This document shows, in pieces, positions 1 to 8,376 of a stretch of DNA of 64,000 bases. The first letter of the stretch is position 1. Every line of letters starts with the position of its first letter. The DNA is from JBPOIC01 sp052034865. Lineage in GTDB: Bacteria; UBA10199; JADFYH01. Location: positions 1-64,000 of the forward strand of contig JBPOIC010000040.1 of assembly GCA_052034865.1 (NCBI GenBank), read 5' to 3'. The notes below the pieces were generated by a model that was given only the letters and a program-made list of their open reading frames with translations, searched no databases and was not told where the DNA came from. The position numbers and the translations under genes were made by a program.

Positions 1-288
1 ATTGGGCTTGCCGTCGGGGAGGGTCGGGTTGGGATCAGATCTCACGACGGTGTGACAGTTCATACAGATATTCATACTGGGAACTGTAGAATGACGAGAT
101 TTGTCGGCGTTGACGTGACAGTATTGGCAAGGAATCTGGTTGTCTCCAGCATGAATTTTATGGCTGAAGGGGATAGGCTGCTCTGGGGAATATCCTACGC
201 TATTTCCAAGATTCCACCAAAACGCCAGGACAGAACCACCAAGAAGAACCAGAACAACTGCAATCGGGATTATCCATTTCGCTTTCAA
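1..288 (-). CDS. Multiheme cytochrome c, ActA-like (partial, 3' end outside window)
   Basis: Only the first 96 codons are inside the window. The reading frame starts at a TTG (288-286) preceded by AGGAG nine bases upstream, and encodes a basic N-terminus, one hydrophobic segment (about residues 6-20, uncleaved anchor or signal) and then two c-type heme motifs, CQYCH (residues 54-58) and CMNCH (residues 75-79). The motif IPFSHKIHAGDN before the first heme and the spacing are typical of the pentaheme/hexaheme subunit A of alternative complex III (ActA), a periplasmic quinol:electron-carrier oxidoreductase subunit; the family assignment is from remembered motifs. No other ACIII gene is visible, since the operon would continue to the left. 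It could alternatively be another cytochrome c7/c3-like protein. Confidence 0.75.
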   Translation of the reverse strand, partial: MKAKWIIPIAVVLVLLGGSVLAFWWNLGNSVGYSPEQPIPFSHKIHAGDNQIPCQYCHVNADKSRHSTVPSMNICMNCHTVVRSDPNPTLPDGKPN

Positions 289-400
289 GCAGGATGACTC
301 CTATCAATCAGTGATAAGCTGAAATTAAATTTGAATTGTTTTGGAAAAATGCGGAATCCATTTATCTTGTGAGATTTTCTGTGTCTAGGGAAAAAATGAA

Positions 401-437
401 AAAATTAGGAAGAAGTAACTTTTTTTACGTCTTCTAA
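401..437 (-). terminator. Intrinsic terminator of the gsp-pgsA operon
   Basis: On the minus strand, arms at 425-437 and 405-418 pair with one bulge and one mismatch around a 6-nt loop, followed immediately by a run of T (404-395 region). The pgsA stop codon TAG (436-434) lies in the first arm. It closes the long minus-strand operon. Confidence 0.6.
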
Positions 438-1063
438 TCATCATCGTTCTCAGACAGGGAATCAGGCACTTCCTGATCTATCAATTCGAAGAAGAAATTT
501 CTGAAATAATTAATACCGGAAAACACACTCACCAGCAGCGCCAGACTCAGCACCACCCAACCTACTGTACGACTTTGAAGTCCTAGAAATTGAGGAGGGA
601 GTAAAAAACAGGTGAGTGAAGCATTGAGCAAGGCAGTCTTTTTTTTGCCCCATCGATCGGCCTTAATTACGGTTCCATCAGCAGCTGCGATGCCGCGCAG
701 TGCTGTAATCGTAAACTCTCTGAAGAGAAACACAATCACAATCCACGCTGGAAGCTCCTGAAGTGGAATCAGCATGATCATCACCGCCATGTGCATGAGC
801 TTGTCAGCCAAAGGATCGATGAACGTACCAAAGACACTCGTAAGACCCATTTTGCGGGCATAGTAGCCGTCGAATAGATCTGAAACACCGGAGCTTACAA
901 AAAAGAAGGCAGTAAAATATGCCAGGATCGTGTGGAAGGCTGGCGACGTGGGGGGATGTTGAAATCCCATCAATATCACCACCACAGGAATGAGAACGAC
1001 ACGCAAAAAAGAAAAATAATTCGGAAGATTAAAATAGGAAGATGAGTTGGAGAATGTCTGCAT
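434..1063 (-). CDS. pgsA: CDP-diacylglycerol-glycerol-3-phosphate 3-phosphatidyltransferase
   Basis: Makes phosphatidylglycerophosphate from CDP-diacylglycerol and glycerol-3-phosphate, the committed step toward phosphatidylglycerol and cardiolipin, in the inner membrane. The 209-residue protein has the complete CDP-alcohol phosphotransferase signature, D-G-x2-A-R-x8-G-x3-D-x3-D: D65, G66, A69, R70, G79, D83 and D87. Several hydrophobic segments surround it and the C-terminus is acidic (EVPDSLSENDDD). Length is slightly above the usual 180-200. The gene follows gspN by about 20 bases and is probably cotranscribed with the secretion operon; no clear Shine-Dalgarno precedes the ATG. PgsA is distinguished from PssA/cardiolipin-synthase-like relatives by overall similarity only. 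Confidence 0.88.
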   Translation of the reverse strand: MQTFSNSSSYFNLPNYFSFLRVVLIPVVVILMGFQHPPTSPAFHTILAYFTAFFFVSSGVSDLFDGYYARKMGLTSVFGTFIDPLADKLMHMAVMIMLIPLQELPAWIVIVFLFREFTITALRGIAAADGTVIKADRWGKKKTALLNASLTCFLLPPQFLGLQSRTVGWVVLSLALLVSVFSGINYFRNFFFELIDQEVPDSLSENDDD

Positions 1064-1082
1064 AAAAAGAAAAAAACAAAAC

Positions 1083-2045
1083 TCAGTTTTTATCTAAACC
1101 AATGAGTTTATCGAGTTGAATACTTCCAATCGTAAAAGAAGGATCGATTAATTTCCCCTCGATACGAACATCGAAGTTTCCATCGGGAGATTTCTGAGTT
1201 TCGAGCATCGAAAGATAGGTAGACAGGGTTGGATCTGATTGCATCAGTGAAGGCAGAATCTTAAGCTTACCCTCAGAAACAATTCGGTAATCATCGAATT
1301 TGGGACCTATGATGATTTTACCGGTGAGAGTCAGCTCAAGATCACCTCCCTTGAGAACAAATTCGTTAATATCCATCTCCCCTTTTCCACTGAGAGTCGC
1401 TACGAAGCGCGAATTTTTTGCCCCCGTCAGTTGAATTGAGGGAATATGAATTCTTGAATCTGCGGTTTGACCTTTGGGTTTCAGAAAAATCTCGCCCAAC
1501 TTTAAATTGATCAGATCCAGGTTGATCTTACCCGTACTTTTGATGAGAGTTTTTTTATCTAACTCCAACAAGTAATCTCCACTTATTTCTCCTGAAACAT
1601 CAGACTTTAAAGATACATCCAAAAAATTGAAGTCTTTCAGACCCAAATCCTCAAGCTTCAATTCTACCCGGTTAATCTCAGGAGAGTCGTAGTAAGTTCC
1701 TTCCAGTGTCCCTTGGGCTGTTTTTGCAGAGAACTCAACATCGACGAGTTTTTTTGTGGAAGAAAGCAAAGTGCTGGGCAGGTGGTGCAGTTTCATGGAA
1801 GGAAGCTTTAACAAGCTGACTTCTTGACCGGATTTTCGATCGATCAATTCCAGTCCTGTAAAAACAGCACTGTATCCAAGACTCATATGATCCGCCTTGA
1901 TTTGATAAGCCCCTCCCATTCCTTTTTCTGCTTCACTCAGGATTTTTCCTTTCAGAAGATCAAAAGGAAAGGTCCACATCACAAAAAACAAATAAAAGAA
2001 TATCCCGGCAGCACCGTAAAGAAGCCATTTTCGAAGACCCCTCAC
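1083..2045 (-). CDS. gspN: Type II secretion system protein GspN
   Basis: A 320-residue protein with one N-terminal membrane anchor (about residues 8-26) and a long beta-rich periplasmic part containing AsmA-like stretches such as LSGKGEMDINEFVLKGG and VDVEFSAKTAQGTLEGTYYD. GspN is an accessory component found in deltaproteobacterial, Leptospira and some gammaproteobacterial type II systems. Assignment rests on position as the last gsp gene as well as on sequence character. Its start overlaps the gspM stop by 4 bases, indicating translational coupling. Confidence 0.75.
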   Translation of the reverse strand: MRGLRKWLLYGAAGIFFYLFFVMWTFPFDLLKGKILSEAEKGMGGAYQIKADHMSLGYSAVFTGLELIDRKSGQEVSLLKLPSMKLHHLPSTLLSSTKKLVDVEFSAKTAQGTLEGTYYDSPEINRVELKLEDLGLKDFNFLDVSLKSDVSGEISGDYLLELDKKTLIKSTGKINLDLINLKLGEIFLKPKGQTADSRIHIPSIQLTGAKNSRFVATLSGKGEMDINEFVLKGGDLELTLTGKIIIGPKFDDYRIVSEGKLKILPSLMQSDPTLSTYLSMLETQKSPDGNFDVRIEGKLIDPSFTIGSIQLDKLIGLDKN

Positions 2046-2656
2046 TTTCCACCTCCCTCTTTGGATTTGGCCAGATAATAGGTGGAAACATCAAAGGTAA
2101 GATCAAAAAGCTGCCGATTATCAAACCGGGGATTCATCTTGAGCTTGCTCACTTTTAATTCACCCTGTGGAGAACTTTCTACCTTGTACAAATAATCTAA
2201 GGCTTGGTTTAGAGTAATTCTTGAAAGCTTCACTGAGGCCACATGTTCTTCCAGGAGAGATTTTGTAGAGGTATTTACCGTGGGATTGATCGAGTCGATT
2301 GTGACTCCCACCTCACGGGAAATATCTTCCAGAATCGTAGGCAATCCAACAGCAGATCGTTTTGACCAATGTTCTTTCAGAGCATCAAGCTTCCTGGAAG
2401 CGAGTTTGTAATCGTTGATCTTAGAAATCAGACTCGTCATGTTTTTTTCATGATTTAAAATCGCCTCTTCCTGTTCCGAGATCTTGGAGGTCGCCAAAGA
2501 AATGGGGATCAACAAAATCAGGAGAATCAAAAAGATTCCACCTCCCATGGCCAGGATCCGCTGTTTGGGATCGAGCCCCAAAAATCTCTGGTAGATCTCC
2601 TCAAAATTCAGCCTTTCTTTTAACGAATATTTGCTCGTTTGAGACACGACTGGCAC
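2042..2656 (-). CDS. gspM: Type II secretion system protein GspM
   Basis: A 204-residue bitopic inner-membrane protein: short cytoplasmic N-terminus, one transmembrane helix (about residues 36-57), a heptad-rich helix (about 60-95) and a periplasmic ferredoxin-like region. This is the usual GspM/PilO plan; it would pair with GspL in the inner-membrane platform. The annotated start is a GTG (2656); a second in-frame GTG at 2647 has a better spaced GAGG upstream and may be the true start. It lies 96 bases downstream of gspL, the largest gap in this half of the operon. Confidence 0.7.
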   Translation of the reverse strand: MPVVSQTSKYSLKERLNFEEIYQRFLGLDPKQRILAMGGGIFLILLILLIPISLATSKISEQEEAILNHEKNMTSLISKINDYKLASRKLDALKEHWSKRSAVGLPTILEDISREVGVTIDSINPTVNTSTKSLLEEHVASVKLSRITLNQALDYLYKVESSPQGELKVSKLKMNPRFDNRQLFDLTFDVSTYYLAKSKEGGGK

Positions 2657-2752
2657 CTCATCAGATTCATTTTAAGAACATTTAACTCCATAAGCATTTT
2701 GAACCCAGAAAGCTTATTGGATATTTTTATCCGACTACATCTGGATAAAAGA

Positions 2753-4351
2753 CTAAGCACCTATATCAAAAGAGATTGAAAATTTAACTTCTCCCTGACT
2801 TCCCTTACCGGCATCTTTTCCACGCTGAACAGCCTGTACTTTAGGTATGTTTTTAATTGCCGCTTCAATTTTGTCGATCGACTCATACGAATCGGTTTTT
2901 GCCGAAATTGCAATATGCATCAACTGATTCACCCCAGAAATATTAATATCGTTAACATCGACTTTGAGTTCATCACGCGTGGGCAGCGAAGATGAAAGAA
3001 TACGCAGAACTTCGAGCGCTGAGGGAACAGAATTCTGTTGAAAGTTTTTTAGCTGATCATTGAGGTCGCTGATTTTCCCATCGATGATTTTAATGGCACT
3101 CGAAGCGCTCGCCATATTTTTCTTGGGAAGATCTGGCACCCCTTTCAAAACCTCAGTCACATTCTTATTGAGTCTCTCTTCACGATTTCCCAAAACTTGA
3201 AGGCTTGTAAAAAAGTAAACCAAAGCAAGTGTCGTAACGACTCCAGCCATCTTGGCCCAGGGCCAGATATTTTTTGAAATCGCCTGAATATCCTGCTTAT
3301 AGGCAAACTCTCCCCTTCTGAAATTAAGTCCAATTGATTTGGCTGGATAGACCGATCTGAAAATCTGGGCAAGAGATGCACCCACCACAGGGCGAATTGT
3401 TTCGATATCTTCGATTTTGGCAGCATAGGAAGAGTCGAGAAGATCAAGCGGAGCTACGTTGATACGTAGACGTGTGGAGATATATTGATCGATTCCCTGC
3501 AGGCGCGAAGTTCCTCCACAAAGATAAATAGCTTCCACGGCCTTTCCTCCCTTTTCATAGTAAGAAAAGAAGGTTTGCTTAACCTGCACCAAAAGCTCAT
3601 CGAGCACTTTTTGAATCACCTCTGCCAGACGATCACCAGATTCGAACGCAGAAACCTGACCAGACCTTATCTTCATCTCATCAGCCTGATCCAAAGCAAT
3701 CTGAAAGGCCTTGGCAATTTCCTGGGAAATTGCTTTTCCTCCCAAACCCAAAGTGCGGGCCATTTTTAAACGAGATCCTTCCATCAGACACAGATTGGTT
3801 TTGGAATGGCCGAGATCCAGAATAGCGTAGGTACCTTCCGGAGGCAGGAGTCCGGAATGATAAAGGTTTGCAAGATCCAGGGCTTCAGCTCCAACAAAGC
3901 GCGGATCGATTTTAGCTTGAGAGAGGGTGTTTAAAAATCGGACAAATTCGGATTTAGGCGTATACACCGCCAGAACTTTCGAGAAGTTTTCTATCTGATC
4001 CACGACGTTATAATCAAACCACAAGTCTTCAATGGGAACTGGAACATAACTCTCCAGTTCAAATTCGATCGCAGAATCTATTTTTTTAAGCTGTGAAAAA
4101 GGAAACTCCAGGAGTCTTTCAGAAATATGCAAACCAGAAATGGAGGTAATGGCTGTATCGAAATGAATGGGATTTTCTTCAAAAAAACGGGTGAGCAATA
4201 CTGAGACCAGATGCTCGTGACTGATCAGTTCATGATCACTAATCGGAATTTCATGAAAAGCAGTAATCTGAAAATCCCCAAATGATCTTTCCGCAAAAGT
4301 AAGTTTAATTGAATGGGTTCCAGGATCTACCGCCAAAATCGTCTGCGACAT
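2753..4351 (-). CDS. gspL: Type II secretion system protein GspL (PilM-like actin-fold)
   Basis: A 532-residue protein joining a PilM/FtsA-like actin-fold domain (about residues 1-345; ILAVDPGTHSIKLTFAE at the start, AILDLGHSKTNLCLM, YLCGGTSRLQGIDQYI) to one transmembrane helix (about 368-390) and a periplasmic ferredoxin-like domain. It would recruit the GspE ATPase to the inner membrane. The ATG is preceded by GGAGGG seven bases upstream and overlaps the gspK stop in a TAATG junction, so the two are coupled. In this lineage the domain order PilM plus PilN-like domain in a single chain is normal for GspL. Confidence 0.8.
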   Translation of the reverse strand: MSQTILAVDPGTHSIKLTFAERSFGDFQITAFHEIPISDHELISHEHLVSVLLTRFFEENPIHFDTAITSISGLHISERLLEFPFSQLKKIDSAIEFELESYVPVPIEDLWFDYNVVDQIENFSKVLAVYTPKSEFVRFLNTLSQAKIDPRFVGAEALDLANLYHSGLLPPEGTYAILDLGHSKTNLCLMEGSRLKMARTLGLGGKAISQEIAKAFQIALDQADEMKIRSGQVSAFESGDRLAEVIQKVLDELLVQVKQTFFSYYEKGGKAVEAIYLCGGTSRLQGIDQYISTRLRINVAPLDLLDSSYAAKIEDIETIRPVVGASLAQIFRSVYPAKSIGLNFRRGEFAYKQDIQAISKNIWPWAKMAGVVTTLALVYFFTSLQVLGNREERLNKNVTEVLKGVPDLPKKNMASASSAIKIIDGKISDLNDQLKNFQQNSVPSALEVLRILSSSLPTRDELKVDVNDINISGVNQLMHIAISAKTDSYESIDKIEAAIKNIPKVQAVQRGKDAGKGSQGEVKFSISFDIGA

Positions 4352-5604
4352 TATTCAACCCTCCAATACAGATTTTTCCATTGATCCTGAGTGGGACTGG
4401 AAACATCCAAAACATTGGTCATCTTAAGCTCTGCCCTGCCCTTGATTCCGTAGGCTTCAATCTGAACAATCGATTCGGTGTTCGAAAGCATGGAACCAAA
4501 CCCACCGGAAGCCCCTCCGGAAGAAGTGCCGAGCGGCTTTGATCCACTATCCAAAGTCCCTGAGGCCTGCATGACTTCGTTGAAGGCCTGCCCCATGGCT
4601 AGCGTTTCGGGGCATTTGGAGCGAACTCTGCTTTCTGCCTGTTGAAGCCGATCTTCGTCCTCGGGCCTCAAGGCCTCCATATCCGTTCGATTTTGTGTAT
4701 AGGCAATCATCATTGCCCGTAACACTTCTGAAGTTGCATCGCAGGCGTTGATGGTATCTGCACTTCGATAAACAGTCACATGTTTTTTAAGCTCTTCGAG
4801 AATGGCGTCATTCATTCCAGGAAGGAGCATGAGCTCACTCAGCGTGAGCAATTTCGCATTTTTGGGTTTTTGTAAGCTGCCCGCATAAAGCGAGGTCTCC
4901 AGCCCACGCTCTCCTCCACCGATCTCGTTGATTACATCATTTTTATCGATGAAATCGGCCATCTTTGAAGCCAGATCAAGACTATCGCGGGCAGGATCCT
5001 TGAGTAAATTCTCAAAAGCCTTTTGACGAAAAAGATAGATCAAAACATTTTTGAGACGATCATACTGCACCTGGGTTGGCGCCAATCCATAAAATGCATT
5101 CAGAGGAATTTTTCCATCCAGAATTTCAACCTGGGCCTTAAAGATACCTTCCTCCAAATCCGAATCTGTTTCATGAAAAGGTGTCGAGTTTGGATTTTCA
5201 TAAGCCCCTTTCCCTTCTTCGGTTGTATTTGAATCTCCCACCTCCTTCGGAATCTGAATCATTCCTTTAAGCATGCTGGAGTGGATGGGAAGCATTTGGT
5301 AAAGATGCGGGACCTTGATCGTTCGTCCGAGCTGCTTTGAAATCTTGGAAGCCTCCTGCTGAACTGCCTTGTCATTCTGAATCACTATCTTTGTAAAATT
5401 AAGGGCGGACTGAGCCAGATAGAATGCCTGCATCCGATCGCGCTCATTCATGGCGATGTTTAATTGAGTTTTTGACTGAAGCATCAACTCAACTACGATC
5501 GTGGTCAAAAGCATCAGGCTTGCGAGCACGATCACCAAAGCCACACCGCGCTCGTTTCCGGGAGCCAGCTTTTGAATCCATTTAAAACTGAATCGGTTTG
5601 GCAT
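4351..5604 (-). CDS. gspK: Type II secretion minor pseudopilin GspK
   Basis: A 417-residue minor pseudopilin, proposed to cap the pseudopilus tip with GspI and GspJ. The prepilin leader ends at G20, with cleavage expected before V21 (NERG|VALVIVLASLMLL); like other GspK proteins it lacks the glutamate at mature position 5 found in the other pseudopilins. The large periplasmic part contains the helix-hairpin-helix-like stretch LLTLSELMLLPGMND typical of the family. It overlaps gspJ by 23 bases and has no obvious independent Shine-Dalgarno, so translation is likely coupled. Confidence 0.88.
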   Translation of the reverse strand: MPNRFSFKWIQKLAPGNERGVALVIVLASLMLLTTIVVELMLQSKTQLNIAMNERDRMQAFYLAQSALNFTKIVIQNDKAVQQEASKISKQLGRTIKVPHLYQMLPIHSSMLKGMIQIPKEVGDSNTTEEGKGAYENPNSTPFHETDSDLEEGIFKAQVEILDGKIPLNAFYGLAPTQVQYDRLKNVLIYLFRQKAFENLLKDPARDSLDLASKMADFIDKNDVINEIGGGERGLETSLYAGSLQKPKNAKLLTLSELMLLPGMNDAILEELKKHVTVYRSADTINACDATSEVLRAMMIAYTQNRTDMEALRPEDEDRLQQAESRVRSKCPETLAMGQAFNEVMQASGTLDSGSKPLGTSSGGASGGFGSMLSNTESIVQIEAYGIKGRAELKMTNVLDVSSPTQDQWKNLYWRVE

Positions 5605-6247
5605 AAAGCTTCAAATCGGCAATCGTCGAAAACTTTAAAGGATCATTTCCACGAGAATCTTTAACAACCAGCTCTACCTTCACGGCGCGTGGCAAACGGT
5701 TTGCTACACTCAACTGGGTCGAATCCCATTCTTTGACCCACTCTTTTTTCTGGGTATCGTAATATTCAAAATGAACGGATTCTACCTGATCAACCAGGGC
5801 TTCCGTATCGCCGCCTTCTGCGGGTTTATCATCGACGGCGGGATCTTCCCGACGAAACCAGCCATGTCCCTCTTCTTCTGAATTATCCAGGTAATAGGAT
5901 ATCTCTGCCAATTCTGCTTCGGTAGTGTCTTTGAAATAGCTCGTGTGGTTAAAACTGATAAAGTCGATTCGATCTTCGGTTCCTATAAAGACAATTTTCA
6001 TAGGAGATACCGGGCTGAAAAAATCCGGACTCGTTACCAAAAAAGCCATTTGAAGATCTGCTGCAAATTTTTCAAAACCCAGGGCAACCGAATGATGGGA
6101 GATTCCTGAGCTTTCTGCGTAGTTCTTGCTATCGATCGTAGATCGAAGCGAAACTGAAAAAAGTGTCACCATCAAAGTTAATATTCCGACGGCGACAAGA
6201 ACTTCAATGAGGGTAAAACCGGATGTGGATCGTCGAGGTTTGGCCAT
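5582..6247 (-). CDS. gspJ: Type II secretion minor pseudopilin GspJ
   Basis: A 221-residue minor pseudopilin. The leader MAKPRRSTSG is followed by FTLIEVLVAVGILTLMVTLF, so cleavage is expected between G10 and F11 with the conserved glutamate E15 at mature position 5. The C-terminal half is a soluble beta-rich domain with an acidic insert (around residues 130-150). It starts four bases after the gspI stop. The assignment as GspJ rather than GspH or GspI rests on length and position between gspI and gspK. Confidence 0.85.
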   Translation of the reverse strand: MAKPRRSTSGFTLIEVLVAVGILTLMVTLFSVSLRSTIDSKNYAESSGISHHSVALGFEKFAADLQMAFLVTSPDFFSPVSPMKIVFIGTEDRIDFISFNHTSYFKDTTEAELAEISYYLDNSEEEGHGWFRREDPAVDDKPAEGGDTEALVDQVESVHFEYYDTQKKEWVKEWDSTQLSVANRLPRAVKVELVVKDSRGNDPLKFSTIADLKLYAKPIQF

Positions 6248-6251
6248 CAGT

Positions 6252-6803
6252 TCATTTCATTTTCGCCAAATGCGTTTTAAAATGAATCCCCCCTTCTTCC
6301 TGTTTTTCATCTCCCCAAAAAACCGTCAGCTCGATCTCACGAATGGAATCAGAAATCTGTTTCATGACCTTTTGAGCCTCCCCTTCCACTGCGCCACCAA
6401 TTCCAGGAGTCATCGCTTCACCGCCCCCACTCCCATCTGCTGTACTGGAACCCGCTGAAAATTGAGAAAGGACTTCTGTTGGCAAATGAAGCGTCGGAAT
6501 CTCGATTTTCCGGATTTCGAATCTCCATTGAAAATCTTCATAAGGTTCTTTGAAATTTCCATGCTTTTCTTGTGGATCCGGAAAAGCTCCCCGCGCGATA
6601 TCTTCTTCGATGGCCATCATTTGTTCATTCATCTGAAATCTCGCCAACTGAAGTGCAATTTCGGTTTTCTGAGAGATACCTACTCCTCTCAAACTGACAC
6701 CCACCGCCCCAGAAAGAGCCACCATCGAAAGGGCCAAAATTGCCAGGGCAATCATGACTTCCAAAAGGCTGAATCCTTCAGATGTTAAAAAACTCTTTTT
6801 CAA
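6252..6803 (-). CDS. gspI: Type II secretion minor pseudopilin GspI
   Basis: A 183-residue minor pseudopilin. Prepilin leader MKKSFLTSEG then FSLLEVMIALAILALSMVAL: cleavage after G10, glutamate at E15. It carries an unusual Gly/Ser-rich insert (residues about 122-140, SAGSSTADGSGGGEAM), longer than in the common ~125-residue GspI. The start codon is a TTG (6803-6801) with AAGGA upstream. It lies about 80 bases downstream of gspH. Forms the tip complex with GspJ and GspK in studied systems. Confidence 0.83.
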   Translation of the reverse strand: MKKSFLTSEGFSLLEVMIALAILALSMVALSGAVGVSLRGVGISQKTEIALQLARFQMNEQMMAIEEDIARGAFPDPQEKHGNFKEPYEDFQWRFEIRKIEIPTLHLPTEVLSQFSAGSSTADGSGGGEAMTPGIGGAVEGEAQKVMKQISDSIREIELTVFWGDEKQEEGGIHFKTHLAKMK

Positions 6804-6885
6804 AAAAACCCCATCCTTCTTTTTTCATACCGAGGCTTTATCGGACTTGCGTTTGGAGAGTTTTGACTTGGAACCTGAAATCATT

Positions 6886-7569
6886 TTAGGATCCTGTCGA
6901 TTTTTCAGGATTGTATTCGCGGTAGCTGTTTCGAACCTTTACCTGGCCTGACATCGTATAAGTCTCCAAAGAATAAACATTCTCACCTTTTTCATCTGTC
7001 AGATTGATGATCGACTTTTCCACCCATCCATTGGGGAAAAAATAGATGGCTGTTTTCCCTTCTTCGATAAATTTTTTGGCATGAGCCACATAAACATCTT
7101 TAATCCGGACGCGGCCACTGAACTTATAGGGTTTAATTAAATATTGGGAGACTTTGGAAAAGCCTTCACCGGATTCTGCTTCCGGATTTTCTTCGGATGG
7201 TTCTTCCGAACCAGAAGAGGGAGGAGCTGAAACAGACCCTTCATTGGTTGCATCTATCGTGAAGGGCTTATTGGAGGATTCGATTACATATTGCTGCTGA
7301 TCAAAGTCGATGAGTAATCGGTAATATTGTCGAGTGGTCGCAGCTTCATTGTAGGTGTATCGCAGGGTGGCAGCCAGGATTTGAGCTGCTTCGGAAACCG
7401 CTGCACGATCACGTCCCATAAAAAGACCCGTGGCAAGTCCCAGCATGGAGGCCATAATCGCCAGAACAACCAGAATCTCCACCAGGGTTAGTCCTCTTTG
7501 ATTTAGATAGGACTTTCTCATCGGGCGATCTGCGTTTTTAAAATTTCTGATAAAAATCCTCACGTACAT
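6886..7569 (-). CDS. gspH: Type II secretion minor pseudopilin GspH
   Basis: A 227-residue pseudopilin. The processing site is NQRG|LTLVEILVVLAIMASM, with glutamate at mature position 5. The frame opens at 7569, giving a 25-residue leader, with CGGAG nine bases upstream; an internal ATG at 7521 gives a more usual leader (MRKSYLNQRG) but has no clear Shine-Dalgarno. A Ser/Glu-rich insert lies around residues 105-135. It follows gspG after a 247-base gap that holds a hairpin. Confidence 0.82.
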   Translation of the reverse strand: MYVRIFIRNFKNADRPMRKSYLNQRGLTLVEILVVLAIMASMLGLATGLFMGRDRAAVSEAAQILAATLRYTYNEAATTRQYYRLLIDFDQQQYVIESSNKPFTIDATNEGSVSAPPSSGSEEPSEENPEAESGEGFSKVSQYLIKPYKFSGRVRIKDVYVAHAKKFIEEGKTAIYFFPNGWVEKSIINLTDEKGENVYSLETYTMSGQVKVRNSYREYNPEKSTGS

Positions 7570-7625
7570 TTTTGTACGCTCCGTTTTTTTTCAGGAACTT
7601 CGCCTCGCATGTCATCCCGTTGAGT

Positions 7626-7646
7626 AACTCCTATTATAAAGGAGTT
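7626..7646. other. Stem-loop between gspG and gspH
   Basis: Perfect 7-bp inverted repeat AACTCCT / AGGAGTT with a 7-nt loop in the 247-base gap between gspG (upstream in transcription) and gspH. In the direction of the operon it is not followed by T, so it is not a classic terminator. It may protect or attenuate the mRNA so that the major pseudopilin GspG is made in excess (inference). Confidence 0.4.
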
Positions 7647-7816
7647 GTTGTTTTTACCTGATGAAAAAAACATGCCCACCCAAGGATTGGATGAAAAAAA
7701 TCCGGATCTCATTCATACCAAGATCCAAACCCGATCTTTCATCCCGACAGAAGCAGATCTTCACTGAAATGCGTTCTCTTTATAAATACCGGCGGACTGA
7801 ATAAGAAAATTATTGC

Positions 7817-8308
7817 TTAATCGATTTCAGAAAGTTTGAGATCGGCGTCGTACTTCTCTCCGCCTTCTTTCCCATCGGCTCCAAAAGAGGTGATCTCATA
7901 TTCTCTCCCATTTGGCCCCGGAGCAACATACTCAAAATCATTACCCCACGCATCCTTGGGGACTTTCTTCATGAATCCATCGGGAGGATATTTTTCTGGA
8001 ATTTTTCCTGTAGAGGGTTTTGAAACCAGGGCATCCAATCCCTGATCGCTTGATGGGAAAGAGTTGGTTTCAAGCTTATATTGATCCAGGATCTGTTCGA
8101 GATTTTTCATCTGAACTTTTGCATTTTCAACTTTGGACTTTGCCAGCATGGCCATCACGTTGACAGTGACTAAAGCCATGATTGATCCGATGATGGCGAC
8201 GACGACCATGATTTCAACCAGCGTCATTCCCTTCTGATTTTTCTTATTCAGAAATTTCTTCATGATTGAAAAATCTTCTTTAGACCCTGATTCTTTGGAC
8301 TGAAACAT
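7817..8308 (-). CDS. gspG: Type II secretion major pseudopilin GspG
   Basis: The major pseudopilin that polymerises into the periplasmic pseudopilus. Processing site QKG|MTLVEIMVVVAIIGSIMALV, with glutamate at mature position 5. The C-terminal half has the family's conserved features DAWGNDFEYVAPGPNGREYEITSFGADGKEGG, which in homologs forms the calcium-binding loop. The frame starts at 8308 with a strong AAGGAG six bases before ATG, giving a 27-residue leader; an internal ATG at 8263 would give the usual 12-residue leader but has a poor Shine-Dalgarno. Length without the extension matches the family. Confidence 0.93.
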   Translation of the reverse strand: MFQSKESGSKEDFSIMKKFLNKKNQKGMTLVEIMVVVAIIGSIMALVTVNVMAMLAKSKVENAKVQMKNLEQILDQYKLETNSFPSSDQGLDALVSKPSTGKIPEKYPPDGFMKKVPKDAWGNDFEYVAPGPNGREYEITSFGADGKEGGEKYDADLKLSEID

Positions 8309-8376
8309 AGTTTTCTCCTTATGGAAGCGTAAGTTCTCTGAAGTGACGGGGGGATCAGCAAGCTTACCCCCTGAAA

